DNA of 64,000 nucleotides, taken from assembly GCA_947499555.1 (NCBI GenBank), contig CANMOU010000001.1, forward strand, positions 434,001 through 498,000, given 5' to 3'. Position numbers and translations under genes: made by a program. The notes under the pieces are model-generated. The model saw only the letters and a program-made list of their open reading frames with translations. It was not told the origin of the DNA and did no database searches. Shown here one piece after another: positions 51,804-60,330 of the stretch (its first letter is position 1; the number at the start of each line of letters is the position of its first letter). This DNA comes from an uncultured Roseovarius sp. (GTDB lineage: Bacteria > Pseudomonadota > Alphaproteobacteria > Rhodobacterales > Rhodobacteraceae).

Positions 51804-52958
51804 ATGTCCCACGAACTTAACTTTGCCCAATTCAGCTTTGGCACGCAGGTGCGAAAATCCCCTTATTCCGACGCCGCTTTACGTTGGGGGGCCAAGGGAT
51901 TTTCCGTCTACAACCACATGTACATCCCGCGCGATTTTGGCGATCCGCATCAGAACTTCTGGAACCTCGTCAATGAGGCGATCCTGTGTGACGTCTCTGT
52001 CGAGCGTCAGGTCGAGATCAAAGGACCGGACGCGGCAAAGTTTACCCAATTCCTCAGTTGTCGTGACCTGTCTAAATGCCAGGTTGGACAATGCAAATAT
52101 GTGCTGATCACCGACCAGCACGGCGGGATAATCAATGACCCGATCCTGTTGAAACTGGCCGAGGATCATTTTTGGCTGTCCATTGCCGACAGTGACGTCC
52201 TGCTCTGGGCGCGCGGCATTGCAGTGAATTCCGGCATGGATGTGGAGATTTCCGAGCCCGATGTGTCGCCGTTGCAGCTGCAAGGCCCCAAGTCCCGCGA
52301 CGTCCTGCGCGCAGCCTTTGGCGATGCCCCGACCGAGCTTAAATATTACCGGTTCATGGAATTTGACTGGGGCGGTGTGCCTTTGATTATTTCACGCACC
52401 GGATGGTCAAGCGAGCTTGGTTACGAGATTTTCCTGCGCGATGGATCACAAGGTGACAGGCTTTGGGAACATCTGATGGCCGTTGGCACACCTTTGGGTC
52501 TCAAGCCTGGCCATACATCGAGCATTCGCAGGATCGAGGCGGGCATGTTGTCATACCACGCGGATATGAACCTTGCGAACAACCCCTATGAGCTGGGCAT
52601 GGGGCGTCTTGTCGATCTGGACATGGAGGCTGATTTTGTCAGCAAGGCGGCCTTAACCAAGATCAAGGAACAGGGCGTGTCACAACAGCTTGTCGGTCTG
52701 GAAATTGACGGTGATCCTTTTATCGGATCCAATGATTTCTTTTGGCCCATTATGAAGGATGGCGAGCAGGTCGGTACAGTCACGTCTGCGATCTATTCCC
52801 CGAGACTGGAAAAAAACATCGCACTTGCGATGATCAGCATCGACTACGCAGCATCAGGCAGGGCACTACAGGTAGATAAGTTGAACGAAACGCGTACGTG
52901 CACAGTCGTGCCGATTCCGTTTTACGACCCGAAGAAATCGCTTGCCTCAGCGAGCTGA
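51804..52958 (+). CDS. GcvT-family THF methyltransferase resembling DMSP demethylase DmdA
   Basis: The 384-residue protein has the aminomethyltransferase (GcvT/DmdA) fold. It follows DmdA closely in N-terminal RKSPYSDAALRWGAKGFSVYNHMYIP, ERQVEIKGPDAAKF, LSCRDLSKCQVGQC, DSDVLLWARGIA, DVSPLQLQGPKS and RTGWSSELGYEIF (DmdA has SGWSKQGG there). The C-terminus has RRIEAGMLSYHADMNLANNPYELGMG. DmdA transfers a methyl of DMSP to THF giving methylmercaptopropionate. The substitution of KQGG by SELG and the changed GHTSSI segment leave the substrate uncertain; it could be a paralog for another S- or N-methyl donor. Last gene of the operon. Confidence 0.8.
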   Translation: MSHELNFAQFSFGTQVRKSPYSDAALRWGAKGFSVYNHMYIPRDFGDPHQNFWNLVNEAILCDVSVERQVEIKGPDAAKFTQFLSCRDLSKCQVGQCKYVLITDQHGGIINDPILLKLAEDHFWLSIADSDVLLWARGIAVNSGMDVEISEPDVSPLQLQGPKSRDVLRAAFGDAPTELKYYRFMEFDWGGVPLIISRTGWSSELGYEIFLRDGSQGDRLWEHLMAVGTPLGLKPGHTSSIRRIEAGMLSYHADMNLANNPYELGMGRLVDLDMEADFVSKAALTKIKEQGVSQQLVGLEIDGDPFIGSNDFFWPIMKDGEQVGTVTSAIYSPRLEKNIALAMISIDYAASGRALQVDKLNETRTCTVVPIPFYDPKKSLASAS

Positions 52959-53152
52959 ATGGACCGCTGCATGGGTTTAGTCGCCTGCGCGGCGAAGCGT
53001 TTCCCGCCAATGCAGTCCGCGTTATAAAATACGGAGCATAAGTGATTTCCGTGACTACGATCATAGAAAACGACGGTTTCGTGTTGCCGAATTGGAAGCG
53101 GAAATTGGTGCATATCTCAGCGAAAGTTAACAAAGTCCCACTTAACCGCCAT

Positions 53153-54553
53153 TCACCCCACCTTATAGGGCAGCACTCCACGTTCATCGGGTGTCACCTG
53201 CAGCCGTCGCTCCAGCGGCGGCACTGATCTTTGGTGGCAATCCGTGCGTTCGCAAATTCGGCAGGAAATTCCAATCGGCTCGAATGCGCGGGCGTTGCCC
53301 AGATCCAGATCATCAGCATAGACCAGTGCATCGGCATGGCGCACCTCGCACCCCAACGCCACGGCAAAGCGCCGCACGGGCGCGCCGAAATGGCCACCTG
53401 ATTTGCTCACATCCCGGGCTAGGCTGATGTAACGCACGCCATCGGGTGTCTCGGCCAGTTGCCGCAGGAAACGGCCCGGTGTCTCGAACGCCCGGTGGAC
53501 ATTCCACAGCGCACAGGCTCCACCAAACCGGGCAAATTGCAGCCGTGTGGCCGAGTGCCGCTTGGTGATCGTGCCCGCCTGATCCACGCGCACGAAGAAA
53601 AACGGCACACCTTTGGCCCCGGGTCGTTGCAGCGTGGATAGCCTGTGGCAAACCTGCTCAATCGACGCGCCAAACCGCGTGGCCAGCACCTCCAGATCAT
53701 GTCTATGCGTCTGAGCCGCCCGCAGAAACGCACCATAGGGCATCAACGCCGCCCCGGCGAAATAGTTGGCGAGGCCAATTTTGGCGATGGAGCGCGCCGC
53801 CTCGGTCTGAAATCGCGCCAGATCAAGCGTGGCCTCCAAGAGCTTATCCTGCGTCAGAAGCGCAAGCTGCAACAGTATCTGAAAAGTTCGGGTTTCCGGC
53901 GCGGCCAGGGTAGAGAGATAAAGAATCCCTTCCTGCGCATCAAAGCGGCGCAGATATGGCCCGTCACTGGCGGCAATCTTGATCCCAAGCTGGGCCAACC
54001 GCGCCTCGGCCAGGTCCCGGATATGCCGGGGATCTTCCGTGCCAGAGGCGAAATGTTCCGCCGCGCGATCCACCGCGTCGATGTAATTGTCGCAGTAATG
54101 AAAGAAATCGCGCACCTCATCCCAAGGGCTGGTCTGAATGCGCGCATCCTCTCGCCCCAATGCCTCATCAAGGCTGGCCAGCCGCTCATGGGTTTCGCGA
54201 TAGGCTCGGTGCAATTCCAGAAACGCGCGCGCCAGCGCCGGAGCATTCGACGCGGTCAGACGCAGGTCGCTGACAGGCGGCATATCATCGGCAAAGACCG
54301 GATCGGCGAGCGCCTCGCGCATGTCGCTTACCAATCGCTCTGAATCTGCGCTACTGAGCTCTGTGACATCAAAGCCAAATTCCTGCGCCAGGGCCAAAAC
54401 CACGGTCGTGCTGATCGGGCGCTTGTTGTTTTCCATCTGGTTGAGGTAGGGCAGGGAAATCCCTAATTTCTCGGCAAAATCTTTCTGTGTGAGGGTCAGC
54501 GTCCGACGCATGTCCCGCAGTTTCACACCGGCGTAAAGTTTCTGAGCGCGCAT
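53153..54553 (-). CDS. pccR: PccR/ScfR, short-chain acyl-CoA-responsive XRE regulator
   Basis: The 466-residue protein has an XRE helix-turn-helix at about residues 13-60 (MRRTLTLTQKDFAEKLGIS, LPYLNQMENNKRPISTT), a middle ImmA/IrrE-like domain, and the C-terminal short-chain fatty-acyl domain with conserved Cys (GISCRICERTDCHQRSVPPLERR in parts). This arrangement is the ScfR family, of which PccR controls propionyl-CoA carboxylase in Rhodobacter sphaeroides. Its position one gene group from pccB fits. TTTGCAAA-type octamers lie 13-42 bases from its start codon, suggesting autoregulation. It converges on the DmdA-like gene with a 194-base gap. Confidence 0.9.
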   Translation of the reverse strand: MRAQKLYAGVKLRDMRRTLTLTQKDFAEKLGISLPYLNQMENNKRPISTTVVLALAQEFGFDVTELSSADSERLVSDMREALADPVFADDMPPVSDLRLTASNAPALARAFLELHRAYRETHERLASLDEALGREDARIQTSPWDEVRDFFHYCDNYIDAVDRAAEHFASGTEDPRHIRDLAEARLAQLGIKIAASDGPYLRRFDAQEGILYLSTLAAPETRTFQILLQLALLTQDKLLEATLDLARFQTEAARSIAKIGLANYFAGAALMPYGAFLRAAQTHRHDLEVLATRFGASIEQVCHRLSTLQRPGAKGVPFFFVRVDQAGTITKRHSATRLQFARFGGACALWNVHRAFETPGRFLRQLAETPDGVRYISLARDVSKSGGHFGAPVRRFAVALGCEVRHADALVYADDLDLGNARAFEPIGISCRICERTDCHQRSVPPLERRLQVTPDERGVLPYKVG

Positions 54554-54565
54554 CAGTCATCCAAA

Positions 54566-54595
54566 TTTGCGAAATTGCGAAGTGTATTTTGCAAA
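54566..54595. promoter_or_regulatory. PccR-type octamer boxes ahead of pccR
   Basis: TTTGCGAA (54566-54573) is followed directly by ATTGCGAA (54574-54581), and TTTGCAAA occurs at 54588-54595. These match or nearly match the TTTGCAAA box described for PccR. The block lies within 13-42 bases of the pccR start, over the presumed promoter or leader. Confidence 0.7.
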
Positions 54596-54626
54596 CTCTG
54601 GTGTCGTGCGCAAGAGGCCCGTCCGA

Positions 54627-54923
54627 TTAAAACGTAACGCGAACCCCGTCGCGAAACACTTGCCGCCATTCCAAAATGGTGCATGTCTTGCGCAATCCTG
54701 TCGGGTAAAAAGGATCGGATTTGATCAGCGCGTCGACATCTTCCGCCTCGCGCAGGGCAACAAGCCAGAGCCCGCCGCGCCCCGATCCATCGGGTGCAAA
54801 CAAAGGTCCAGCGGCGGTAATCTTATCTGCATTGGTTTCCAGAAAGGCAAGATGGTCGGCCATATGCGCCTGCCGCAGATGTTCTTTGCCTTTGGCATCT
54901 TCAAAAAGCACGATGTAGGTCAT
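54627..54923 (-). CDS. YciI-family protein
   Basis: The 98-residue protein has the YciI pattern: TYIVLFEDAKGKEHLRQAHMADHLAFLE (in parts; conserved His-x3-His), then AAGPLFAPDGSGRGGLWLV and DPFYPTGLRKTCTILEWRQV (in parts). YciI proteins are small alpha/beta-barrel dimers of unclear catalytic role. It is divergent from the LysR gene across 93 bases and is the likely target of that regulator. A plausible start is ATG 54923 with GGAGG-like sequence (GGAGGAGAATC) upstream. Confidence 0.88.
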   Translation of the reverse strand: MTYIVLFEDAKGKEHLRQAHMADHLAFLETNADKITAAGPLFAPDGSGRGGLWLVALREAEDVDALIKSDPFYPTGLRKTCTILEWRQVFRDGVRVTF

Positions 54924-55016
54924 GATTCTCCTCCTGTGAGTTCAGGCAGTCTGATCACGGTAAATCTGCAGAGTAGGCTGGAAATGTGCCGAGCCGTGCT
55001 GCAAGAATGCAGCAAC

Positions 55017-55871
55017 ATGCAATGGGATGATCTGAAATACCTTCTTGCCTTGATGCGCGGTGGAAGCCTTGGACAGGCGGCACGCGCGCTCAACGTTGAC
55101 AAGACCACCGTCGCACGGCGGCTTGCGTCTTTGGAAGCCGCCTTGGGTGAGCCCATTATTGAGCGCGGGGCCAGCGGGCAAGTGCGGTTGGCAGAGGCGG
55201 GGCGGCGTGTGGCGCAACGCGCCGAAGCCATGGAGGATGCCGCCCGTCAGATACAGGCGGATTTTGGGGCGCAGCCAGGCGCTCTGGCCGGGCGCGTTCG
55301 TCTGAGCGTCGTGCCACTTCTCGCTCATCATGTGTTGCTGCCGCAGGTTGGTGCTTTGGCACAGGCTGCTCCAGGCCTAGGGTTGGAGCTACTGGCCGAG
55401 AGCCGTGACGCCGATCTTCTGGAAGGGGACGCTGACATGGCTTTGCGTCTGGCACGGCCACGTCACGGCGGGCGGGGCGTGGTTGCGCGAAAACTCGGTC
55501 AGCTTGAATATCGATGCTATGCGGCGCGCTCGACGATTGGAGAGTTGCCATGGATCGGTTACGAGCCGGCAATGCAGCATCTCGAAATTGCGCAAGTTAT
55601 TGAGGCGCTTGCAGTGCGGTCCGGTGCTCAACGAGCCGACCTGTCCTTCAACGATGCGGAAGGCGTCTTGTGTGCGCTGCGGCTTGGGTTGGGACAATCA
55701 TTGCTGCCTCGGGCCGTCGGCGACAGGCTGCCCGAACTCAGGCGCGTTGAGTTGGGCGATGCACACGTGCCTTCACGTGAAATCTGGCGCCTCACGCGGC
55801 GCGATCTTGCGGGTCTGGACCGCATACGTGCCGTTCACAGCTGGCTGGACATGGTCTTCAGCGTGGCGTGA
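55017..55871 (+). CDS. LysR-family regulator
   Basis: The product has 284 residues from the ATG at 55017; ATG 54984 is in frame and also possible. The HTH is at residues about 3-60 (WDDLKYLLALMRGGSLGQAARALNVDKTTVARRLASLEAALGE in parts). The effector half contains SLNDAEG-like LSFNDAEGVLCALRLGLGQSLLPRAVGD. This is the WDD-x-R-x-LAL subtype often found beside metabolic genes. It faces yciI and ends in a 14-base overlap with the convergent MFS gene. Confidence 0.85.
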   Translation: MQWDDLKYLLALMRGGSLGQAARALNVDKTTVARRLASLEAALGEPIIERGASGQVRLAEAGRRVAQRAEAMEDAARQIQADFGAQPGALAGRVRLSVVPLLAHHVLLPQVGALAQAAPGLGLELLAESRDADLLEGDADMALRLARPRHGGRGVVARKLGQLEYRCYAARSTIGELPWIGYEPAMQHLEIAQVIEALAVRSGAQRADLSFNDAEGVLCALRLGLGQSLLPRAVGDRLPELRRVELGDAHVPSREIWRLTRRDLAGLDRIRAVHSWLDMVFSVA

Positions 55872-57081
55872 GCGCCAGCTGATTTTCCCGCCAGATCACG
55901 AAGCTGATCGCCACGACACCGGCAGCAGACGTCCCCACCATGATCCACAAGAGCGGAAAGGCCCCTGTGCCAGGGGCCAGAAGCGCGCCTGCCAGCGCCG
56001 AAAGCGCGGCACCGCCGCCGATCATCAGCGCGCCGGCCAACCCGCTTGCCGTCCCGGCCAGATGCGGGCGGACAGATAGGGCGCCCGCGGTGGCATTGGG
56101 GATGGTCATGCCGTTGCCCAGCCCCATCAGGGTCATGAGGCCAAAGAAGATGTAGGCCGAGCCGGCCCCCGCATAGAACAGGAATAGGTTCAGGGCGATC
56201 CCGCCCGTGGTGACAAGCGTGCCCCAAAGCACCATGCGGTTCACCCCGACACGCACGGAAAACCGGCCCGAAGCGAAATTACCGAGGAAATAGCCAATGG
56301 CGGGTGCCCCGAAGAAAAGGCCCAACTCCGAAGGAGAGAGCCCGAAGACCTTGTCGCCCACATAGGGTGCACCGCCGAGATAGGCAAAGAACGACCCAGA
56401 GGTGAGGGCGGAGGCAAGCGCATAGCCCCAGAACCTTGGTGAGGCGAAAAGGGCGGGATATTCCTTCAGTTGTTCGGCAAAGCTACGGCCCTGCAAGGGC
56501 GCGGTCTCTCCCAGATCCGACCAGGCTAGCCATGTGACCACAGCCCCCAAAGCAAAGAGCGCCCAGAAGCTTGCCTGCCAGCCAAAAGCCTCGTCAAGCA
56601 CGCCGCCTATTGCCGGGCCGATCATCGGCACCACGGCCATGCCCATCGTCACATAGCCGATCATCGAGGCCGCCTGTGCCTCGGGCACCATATCGCGCAC
56701 CACCGCGCGGCTGAGCACCATCGCGGCCACAATCGTGGCCTGGATCATGCGAAAGGCCAGGAACACCCAGACATTTGTAGAAAGGATGCAGCCCAACGTC
56801 GCCAGCAAGAAGATGACCAGGCCGCCGAGGATCACCGGTCTGCGGCCAAACCGGTCCGAGATTGGCCCCAGCAGAAGCTGCAGCGCGGCGTTCACGCCAA
56901 GATAGACCGCAACGGAAAGCTGCATCAGGCGGTAATCCGTCTCGAAATACGCCGTCATTCCGGGCAGCGAAGGCAGGAAGATATTCAGCGCAAGCGCAGA
57001 GAGCCCGGCCAGAAGGATCAGTGTGACAATATGGGGTGGTGTGGCGCGATCAAAAAGCCGCGCCGGTCTTTGCGGTTGCAT
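55858..57081 (-). CDS. Bcr/CflA-type MFS drug exporter
   Basis: The 407-residue protein has twelve predicted helices. The MFS A motif LLLGPISDRFGRRPVILGGL follows helix 2, and RMIQATIVAAMVLSRAVVRDMVPEAQAASMIGYVTMGMAVVPMIGPAIGG (in parts) is the drug-proton antiporter motif C region, typical of Bcr/CflA. Its substrate is unknown. Its 3' end overlaps the lysR gene by 14 bases. Its 5' end faces pccB, with the PccR boxes in the 196-base gap, so PccR might also affect it. Confidence 0.9.
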   Translation of the reverse strand: MQPQRPARLFDRATPPHIVTLILLAGLSALALNIFLPSLPGMTAYFETDYRLMQLSVAVYLGVNAALQLLLGPISDRFGRRPVILGGLVIFLLATLGCILSTNVWVFLAFRMIQATIVAAMVLSRAVVRDMVPEAQAASMIGYVTMGMAVVPMIGPAIGGVLDEAFGWQASFWALFALGAVVTWLAWSDLGETAPLQGRSFAEQLKEYPALFASPRFWGYALASALTSGSFFAYLGGAPYVGDKVFGLSPSELGLFFGAPAIGYFLGNFASGRFSVRVGVNRMVLWGTLVTTGGIALNLFLFYAGAGSAYIFFGLMTLMGLGNGMTIPNATAGALSVRPHLAGTASGLAGALMIGGGAALSALAGALLAPGTGAFPLLWIMVGTSAAGVVAISFVIWRENQLALTPR

Positions 57082-57158
57082 AGCACTTGCTTAGGCGCGT
57101 CCACCGGGGAAGTCCATCACATAGGCGCTGTGCGCCTGGCGCAGGGGACGCAGGCGGA

Positions 57159-57214
57159 TTTGCAACTTTGCAATTTTACTTTCCTGCTTATCCTGAGATT
57201 TGCAAATTTGCTCA
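57159..57214. promoter_or_regulatory. PccR-type tandem octamers ahead of pccB
   Basis: Two pairs of abutting octamers occur: TTTGCAAC-TTTGCAAT (57159-57174) and TTTGCAAA-TTTGCTCA (57199-57214). The pairs are 40 bases apart and precede the pccB start by 64-119 bases. The match to the TTTGCAAA box and the presence of the same boxes at pccR support PccR control of pccB. Confidence 0.75.
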
Positions 57215-57277
57215 ATTTTCCTTTCGCCGACCCGGTCCACAATCTATGGTCCGCGCGAGTGATCAAGGGGGCTCCCG

Positions 57278-58810
57278 ATGAAAGATATCCTGCAGGAACT
57301 GGAAAATCGCCGTGGTCAGGCGCGGCTTGGCGGTGGTGAAAAGCGCGTTGCCGCGCAGCATGGCAAAGGTAAGCTGACAGCGCGCGAACGTGTCGAATTA
57401 CTGCTCGATGAAGGCAGTTTCGAAGAGTTTGACATGTTTGTCACCCATCGCTGCAGTGATTTCGGCATGGAGGCCAACAAACCGCATGGCGATGGCGTTG
57501 TCACCGGCTGGGGCACAATCAATGGCCGTCAAGTCTATGTTTTCTCACAGGACTTCACGGTTCTGGGTGGCTCTGTATCGAACACCCATGCACAGAAGAT
57601 TTGCAAGATCATGGACATGGCCGTGCAGAACGGTGCGCCGGTGATTGGCATCAACGACTCAGGCGGCGCGCGCATTCAGGAAGGTGTGGACAGCCTTGCA
57701 GGCTACGGTGATGTCTTTCAGCGCAACATCGAGGCCTCGGGCGTGGTGCCGCAGATAAGCGTGATCACCGGGCCTTGCGCCGGCGGTGCGGTCTACTCGC
57801 CTGCGATGACCGACTTCATCTTCATGGTGCGCGACAGCTCTTACATGTTCGTGACCGGCCCGGATGTGGTTAAAACCGTGACCAATGAACAGGTCAGCGC
57901 CGAGGAACTGGGCGGCGCGTCCACCCATACCAAGAAATCGTCCGTGGCCGATGGCGCATTTGAAAACGATGTTGAGGCCATGGCCGAGGTCCGCCGTCTG
58001 GTTGATTTCCTGCCGCTTAACAACCGCGAGGCTGTGCCGGTGCGGCCCTTCTTTGACGATGTGGACCGGATGGAAACCTCGCTCGACACGCTGGTGCCCG
58101 ACAATCCCAACATGCCTTATGACATGAAAGAGCTGATCACCAAGCTGGCCGATGAAGGCGATTTTTACGAAATTCAGGAGGATTTCGCCAAGAACATCAT
58201 CACCGGATTTATCCGGCTTGAGGGGCGGACTGTGGGCGTCGTGGCCAATCAGCCGATGGTGCTAGCGGGATGCCTTGACATTGACAGCTCGCGCAAGGGC
58301 GCGCGGTTTGTACGGTTCTGCGATTGCTTTGAAATTCCGATCCTGACGCTTGTGGATGTGCCGGGGTTCCTGCCGGGCACGTCACAGGAACATGACGGCG
58401 TGATCAAGCATGGCGCAAAGCTCCTCTTTGCCTATGGCGAGGCGACGGTGCCGAAGGTGACCGTGATCACCCGCAAAGCCTATGGCGGGGCCTATGTTGT
58501 GATGTCCTCCAAACATCTGGCGGGCGACATCAACTATGCCTGGCCCACCTCCGAGATTGCCGTGATGGGCGCCAAAGGCGCGACCGAGATCATCCACCGC
58601 GCCGATCTCAATGACCCTGACAAGATCGCCCAGCACACCGCCGATTACGAGGCCCGCTTTGCCAACCCGTTTGTGGCCGCCGAACGTGGCTTTATCGACG
58701 AGGTGATCCAACCCCGCAGTACGCGGAAACGGGTCAGCCGGGCCTTTGCCGCGCTGCGCAACAAGAAGCGCAAACTGCCGTGGAAAAAGCACGACAATAT
58801 TCCGTTGTGA
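57278..58810 (+). CDS. pccB: Propionyl-CoA carboxylase beta subunit
   Basis: PccB is the carboxyltransferase half of PCC, making (S)-methylmalonyl-CoA from propionyl-CoA and carboxybiotin. The 510-residue protein has the family length and signatures: [70 protein letters not shown] (in parts), [13 protein letters not shown], and the C-terminal [39 protein letters not shown] (in parts) with [13 protein letters not shown]. The ATG follows GGGGG. It is controlled by PccR boxes. The alpha subunit gene lies 2.6 kb downstream, separated by small genes. Confidence 0.95.
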   Translation: MKDILQELENRRGQARLGGGEKRVAAQHGKGKLTARERVELLLDEGSFEEFDMFVTHRCSDFGMEANKPHGDGVVTGWGTINGRQVYVFSQDFTVLGGSVSNTHAQKICKIMDMAVQNGAPVIGINDSGGARIQEGVDSLAGYGDVFQRNIEASGVVPQISVITGPCAGGAVYSPAMTDFIFMVRDSSYMFVTGPDVVKTVTNEQVSAEELGGASTHTKKSSVADGAFENDVEAMAEVRRLVDFLPLNNREAVPVRPFFDDVDRMETSLDTLVPDNPNMPYDMKELITKLADEGDFYEIQEDFAKNIITGFIRLEGRTVGVVANQPMVLAGCLDIDSSRKGARFVRFCDCFEIPILTLVDVPGFLPGTSQEHDGVIKHGAKLLFAYGEATVPKVTVITRKAYGGAYVVMSSKHLAGDINYAWPTSEIAVMGAKGATEIIHRADLNDPDKIAQHTADYEARFANPFVAAERGFIDEVIQPRSTRKRVSRAFAALRNKKRKLPWKKHDNIPL

Positions 58811-58834
58811 GGCAGGATTACTACCGCCACTCAA

Positions 58835-58852
58835 GGCGGGGTGAACCCCGCC
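58835..58852. repeat. REP-like palindrome after pccB
   Basis: GGCGGGGTGAACCCCGCC is a perfect 7-bp stem with a TGAA loop, followed by CTACG. Elements of the type GTAGGGCGGGG-TTCA-CCCCGCC are common dispersed palindromes in alphaproteobacteria. It sits between pccB and the next small gene, 25 bases after the stop. It may stabilise or end the upstream message. Confidence 0.6.
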
Positions 58853-58867
58853 CTACGGGAGGATGAC

Positions 58868-59080
58868 ATGCAAAAACTCTACAAAAACCAGGCCTTCACC
58901 ATCGCCCATGCCGATGATGGCAAATTCGTAGGCGAGGGGCTGCGCGCCTTCTTCGAGTACCGTCAACTGGGCATCTCTGAGGCCACGAAAGGTAAGTTTG
59001 ACGCGCATGTGATCCGGGCGGTGCCTGGGATGGAGAGCCCGGCGGAGTTTGCCACCAATCCGGAAGATGCCCCGAAATGA
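58868..59080 (+). CDS. Small hypothetical protein in the pcc locus
   Basis: The 70-residue protein has GGGAGGAT upstream of the ATG at 58868. Its start is LYKNQAFTIAHADDGKFVGE and it contains YRQLGISEATKGKFDAHVIRA; the rest is Ser/Pro/Ala with an acidic end. No signal peptide or membrane segment is present. I do not recognise it, although similar short genes follow pccB in related genomes. It overlaps the next gene by four bases. Confidence 0.5.
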   Translation: MQKLYKNQAFTIAHADDGKFVGEGLRAFFEYRQLGISEATKGKFDAHVIRAVPGMESPAEFATNPEDAPK

Positions 59081-59505
59081 GGTTTGCGCGTCTGACATAT
59101 CCTTTGCTCGCGCTCTGGGGCGCAGCGGCCTGGGCCGTGACGCCCGAGGATGTGGCGACGCGGATATCGGATGCGCGGTTTGAAACCGCCACGACGGTGC
59201 TTTTTGAGGCAAAAGATGGCTCTGAGAAGCAGCGCGAAGTGTTTCTTTGGGTCTATCAGAGCCGATTGGGCCAGATCCTGAACTCTCGCGCACCCAATGA
59301 GGCGGAAACGGCCGAGTTGAAGCGGCTCTGCAAGCAGATGCACAGGCTGGCCTCAACATCCAAAGTTGGCGCGTTTGACGGCTATGGCATTGAACTGGCC
59401 AATGGTACTGGCGACACCTCTCGTCTGCCCGTGTCGCGCCGGGTGGTGTTTTTCTTCTGGGACGAGGGCCGCTGCCTGACGCCCAGCCGGGGGAAAATCC
59501 AGTGA
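59077..59505 (+). CDS. Exported small protein in the pcc locus
   Basis: The 142-residue protein has a signal peptide (Arg-Phe-Ala, then LTYPLLALWGAAAWAVTPE). The mature part contains FETATTVLFEAKDGSEKQREV and C-terminal RRVVFFFWDEGRCLTPSR, with two Cys (LKRLCKQ and GRCLTP). No family is recognised. It overlaps its neighbours on both sides by four bases, so it is translationally coupled to the genes before and after. It is probably periplasmic. Confidence 0.55.
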   Translation: MRFARLTYPLLALWGAAAWAVTPEDVATRISDARFETATTVLFEAKDGSEKQREVFLWVYQSRLGQILNSRAPNEAETAELKRLCKQMHRLASTSKVGAFDGYGIELANGTGDTSRLPVSRRVVFFFWDEGRCLTPSRGKIQ

Positions 59506-59891
59506 GGTTGCGGCTTGCCTCTCTTCTGGCGCTGGCCGCCGCACCGGTTCTTGCCGCCGAGGAAGCCCCGATCGCCTTGCCATCAGGCCTACAGGCGCAT
59601 TTGCAGGAAACGATCACTGATCAGCCCGGAAGCGGTCTTGTGTACCGCTTCCGTTTTTTCGCCCCGGAATTCACCGGGCAGGAGGATTTCGACATCCAGA
59701 CAGCTGATCTGGAACATCTGTGCAATGACTACGCCATACCGCGCATCGCCGAGATCGGCCCACAGCCCAACCGCATCGTCATATCCCTAGCGGATCGGCC
59801 GTCAGAATTTGGACAATTTGATGAGGCGGTCATGCAGATTTTCGAGACGTTTTCGCTGCAAAGCGACACCTGTATCTTGGAGCTGTTCTGA
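59502..59891 (+). CDS. Exported small protein in the pcc locus
   Basis: The 129-residue protein starts with GTG in a four-base overlap (GTGA). It has a signal peptide (RLRLASLLALAAAPVLAAEE). The mature part has the pattern YRFRFFAPEFTGQEDFDIQTADLEHLCNDY (in parts) and ends FSLQSDTCILELF, with two Cys. Relatives in Rhodobacterales have sometimes been mislabelled acetolactate synthase; I believe a DUF number exists but cannot confirm it. The function is unknown. Confidence 0.55.
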   Translation: MRLRLASLLALAAAPVLAAEEAPIALPSGLQAHLQETITDQPGSGLVYRFRFFAPEFTGQEDFDIQTADLEHLCNDYAIPRIAEIGPQPNRIVISLADRPSEFGQFDEAVMQIFETFSLQSDTCILELF

Positions 59892-60105
59892 TGCAAACAC
59901 AATATCTTGCGGATGAAACGCTCTGCCTTGGGACGTTTGAGGCTTTCCAGACACAGCCCAGGCGCTTTGATGCGAATGCATATCAAATGCCACATTGCTC
60001 CGGTATGCTGAGGGCTGGTTGCAAAAATGCGAACCAAACCTCGGAAGACGAGCAGGCGAGGTGTAAATCCTATCGTCTGCTCACGTACAGAGACAGGAGA
60101 CTAAC

Positions 60106-60246
60106 ATGTCGAACAGTATCAAGGGCCTCATGGCTCTGGCCCTCGTGGCCTTTGTTGGCGCTTGCGCGCAGCAAGAAGAAGAATTTGTTGTGGTTGATCC
60201 AGAGCCGATCTCAACCGAGCCGGTCCATACCGGTAAGTACAAGTAA
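60106..60246 (+). CDS. Very small lipoprotein
   Basis: The 46-residue protein starts at ATG 60106 with AGGAG nine bases upstream. It has a short signal peptide MALALVAFVGAC with lipobox VGAC (Cys20), then an acidic tail (QQEEEFVVVDPEPISTEP) ending HTGKYK. It is below usual gene-calling length. It resembles the small entericidin-like or Lpp-like lipoproteins of Roseobacter genomes only in style. A hairpin at 60263-60290 follows. Confidence 0.65.
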   Translation: MSNSIKGLMALALVAFVGACAQQEEEFVVVDPEPISTEPVHTGKYK

Positions 60247-60262
60247 GGTTTTTGACCTTGTG

Positions 60263-60290
60263 TCAGGGCAGGCTTTTGAGCCTGTCCTGA
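60263..60290 (+). terminator. Hairpin after the small lipoprotein gene
   Basis: TCAGGGCAGGC (60263-60273) pairs with GCCTGTCCTGA (60280-60290) through an 11-bp stem with one G-T pair and a TTTTGA loop. There is no T-run directly after it, so it is either a weak terminator or a 3' stabiliser. Confidence 0.5.
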
Positions 60291-60330
60291 GACAGATCCG
60301 GCGGTGCCTTCGGAAATCCGGAGGCGGATC

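Noticed and set aside
52834-53187. Minus-strand frame downstream of the DmdA-like gene
   Set aside because: It overlaps the end of the DmdA-like gene, has no ribosome-binding site or family pattern.
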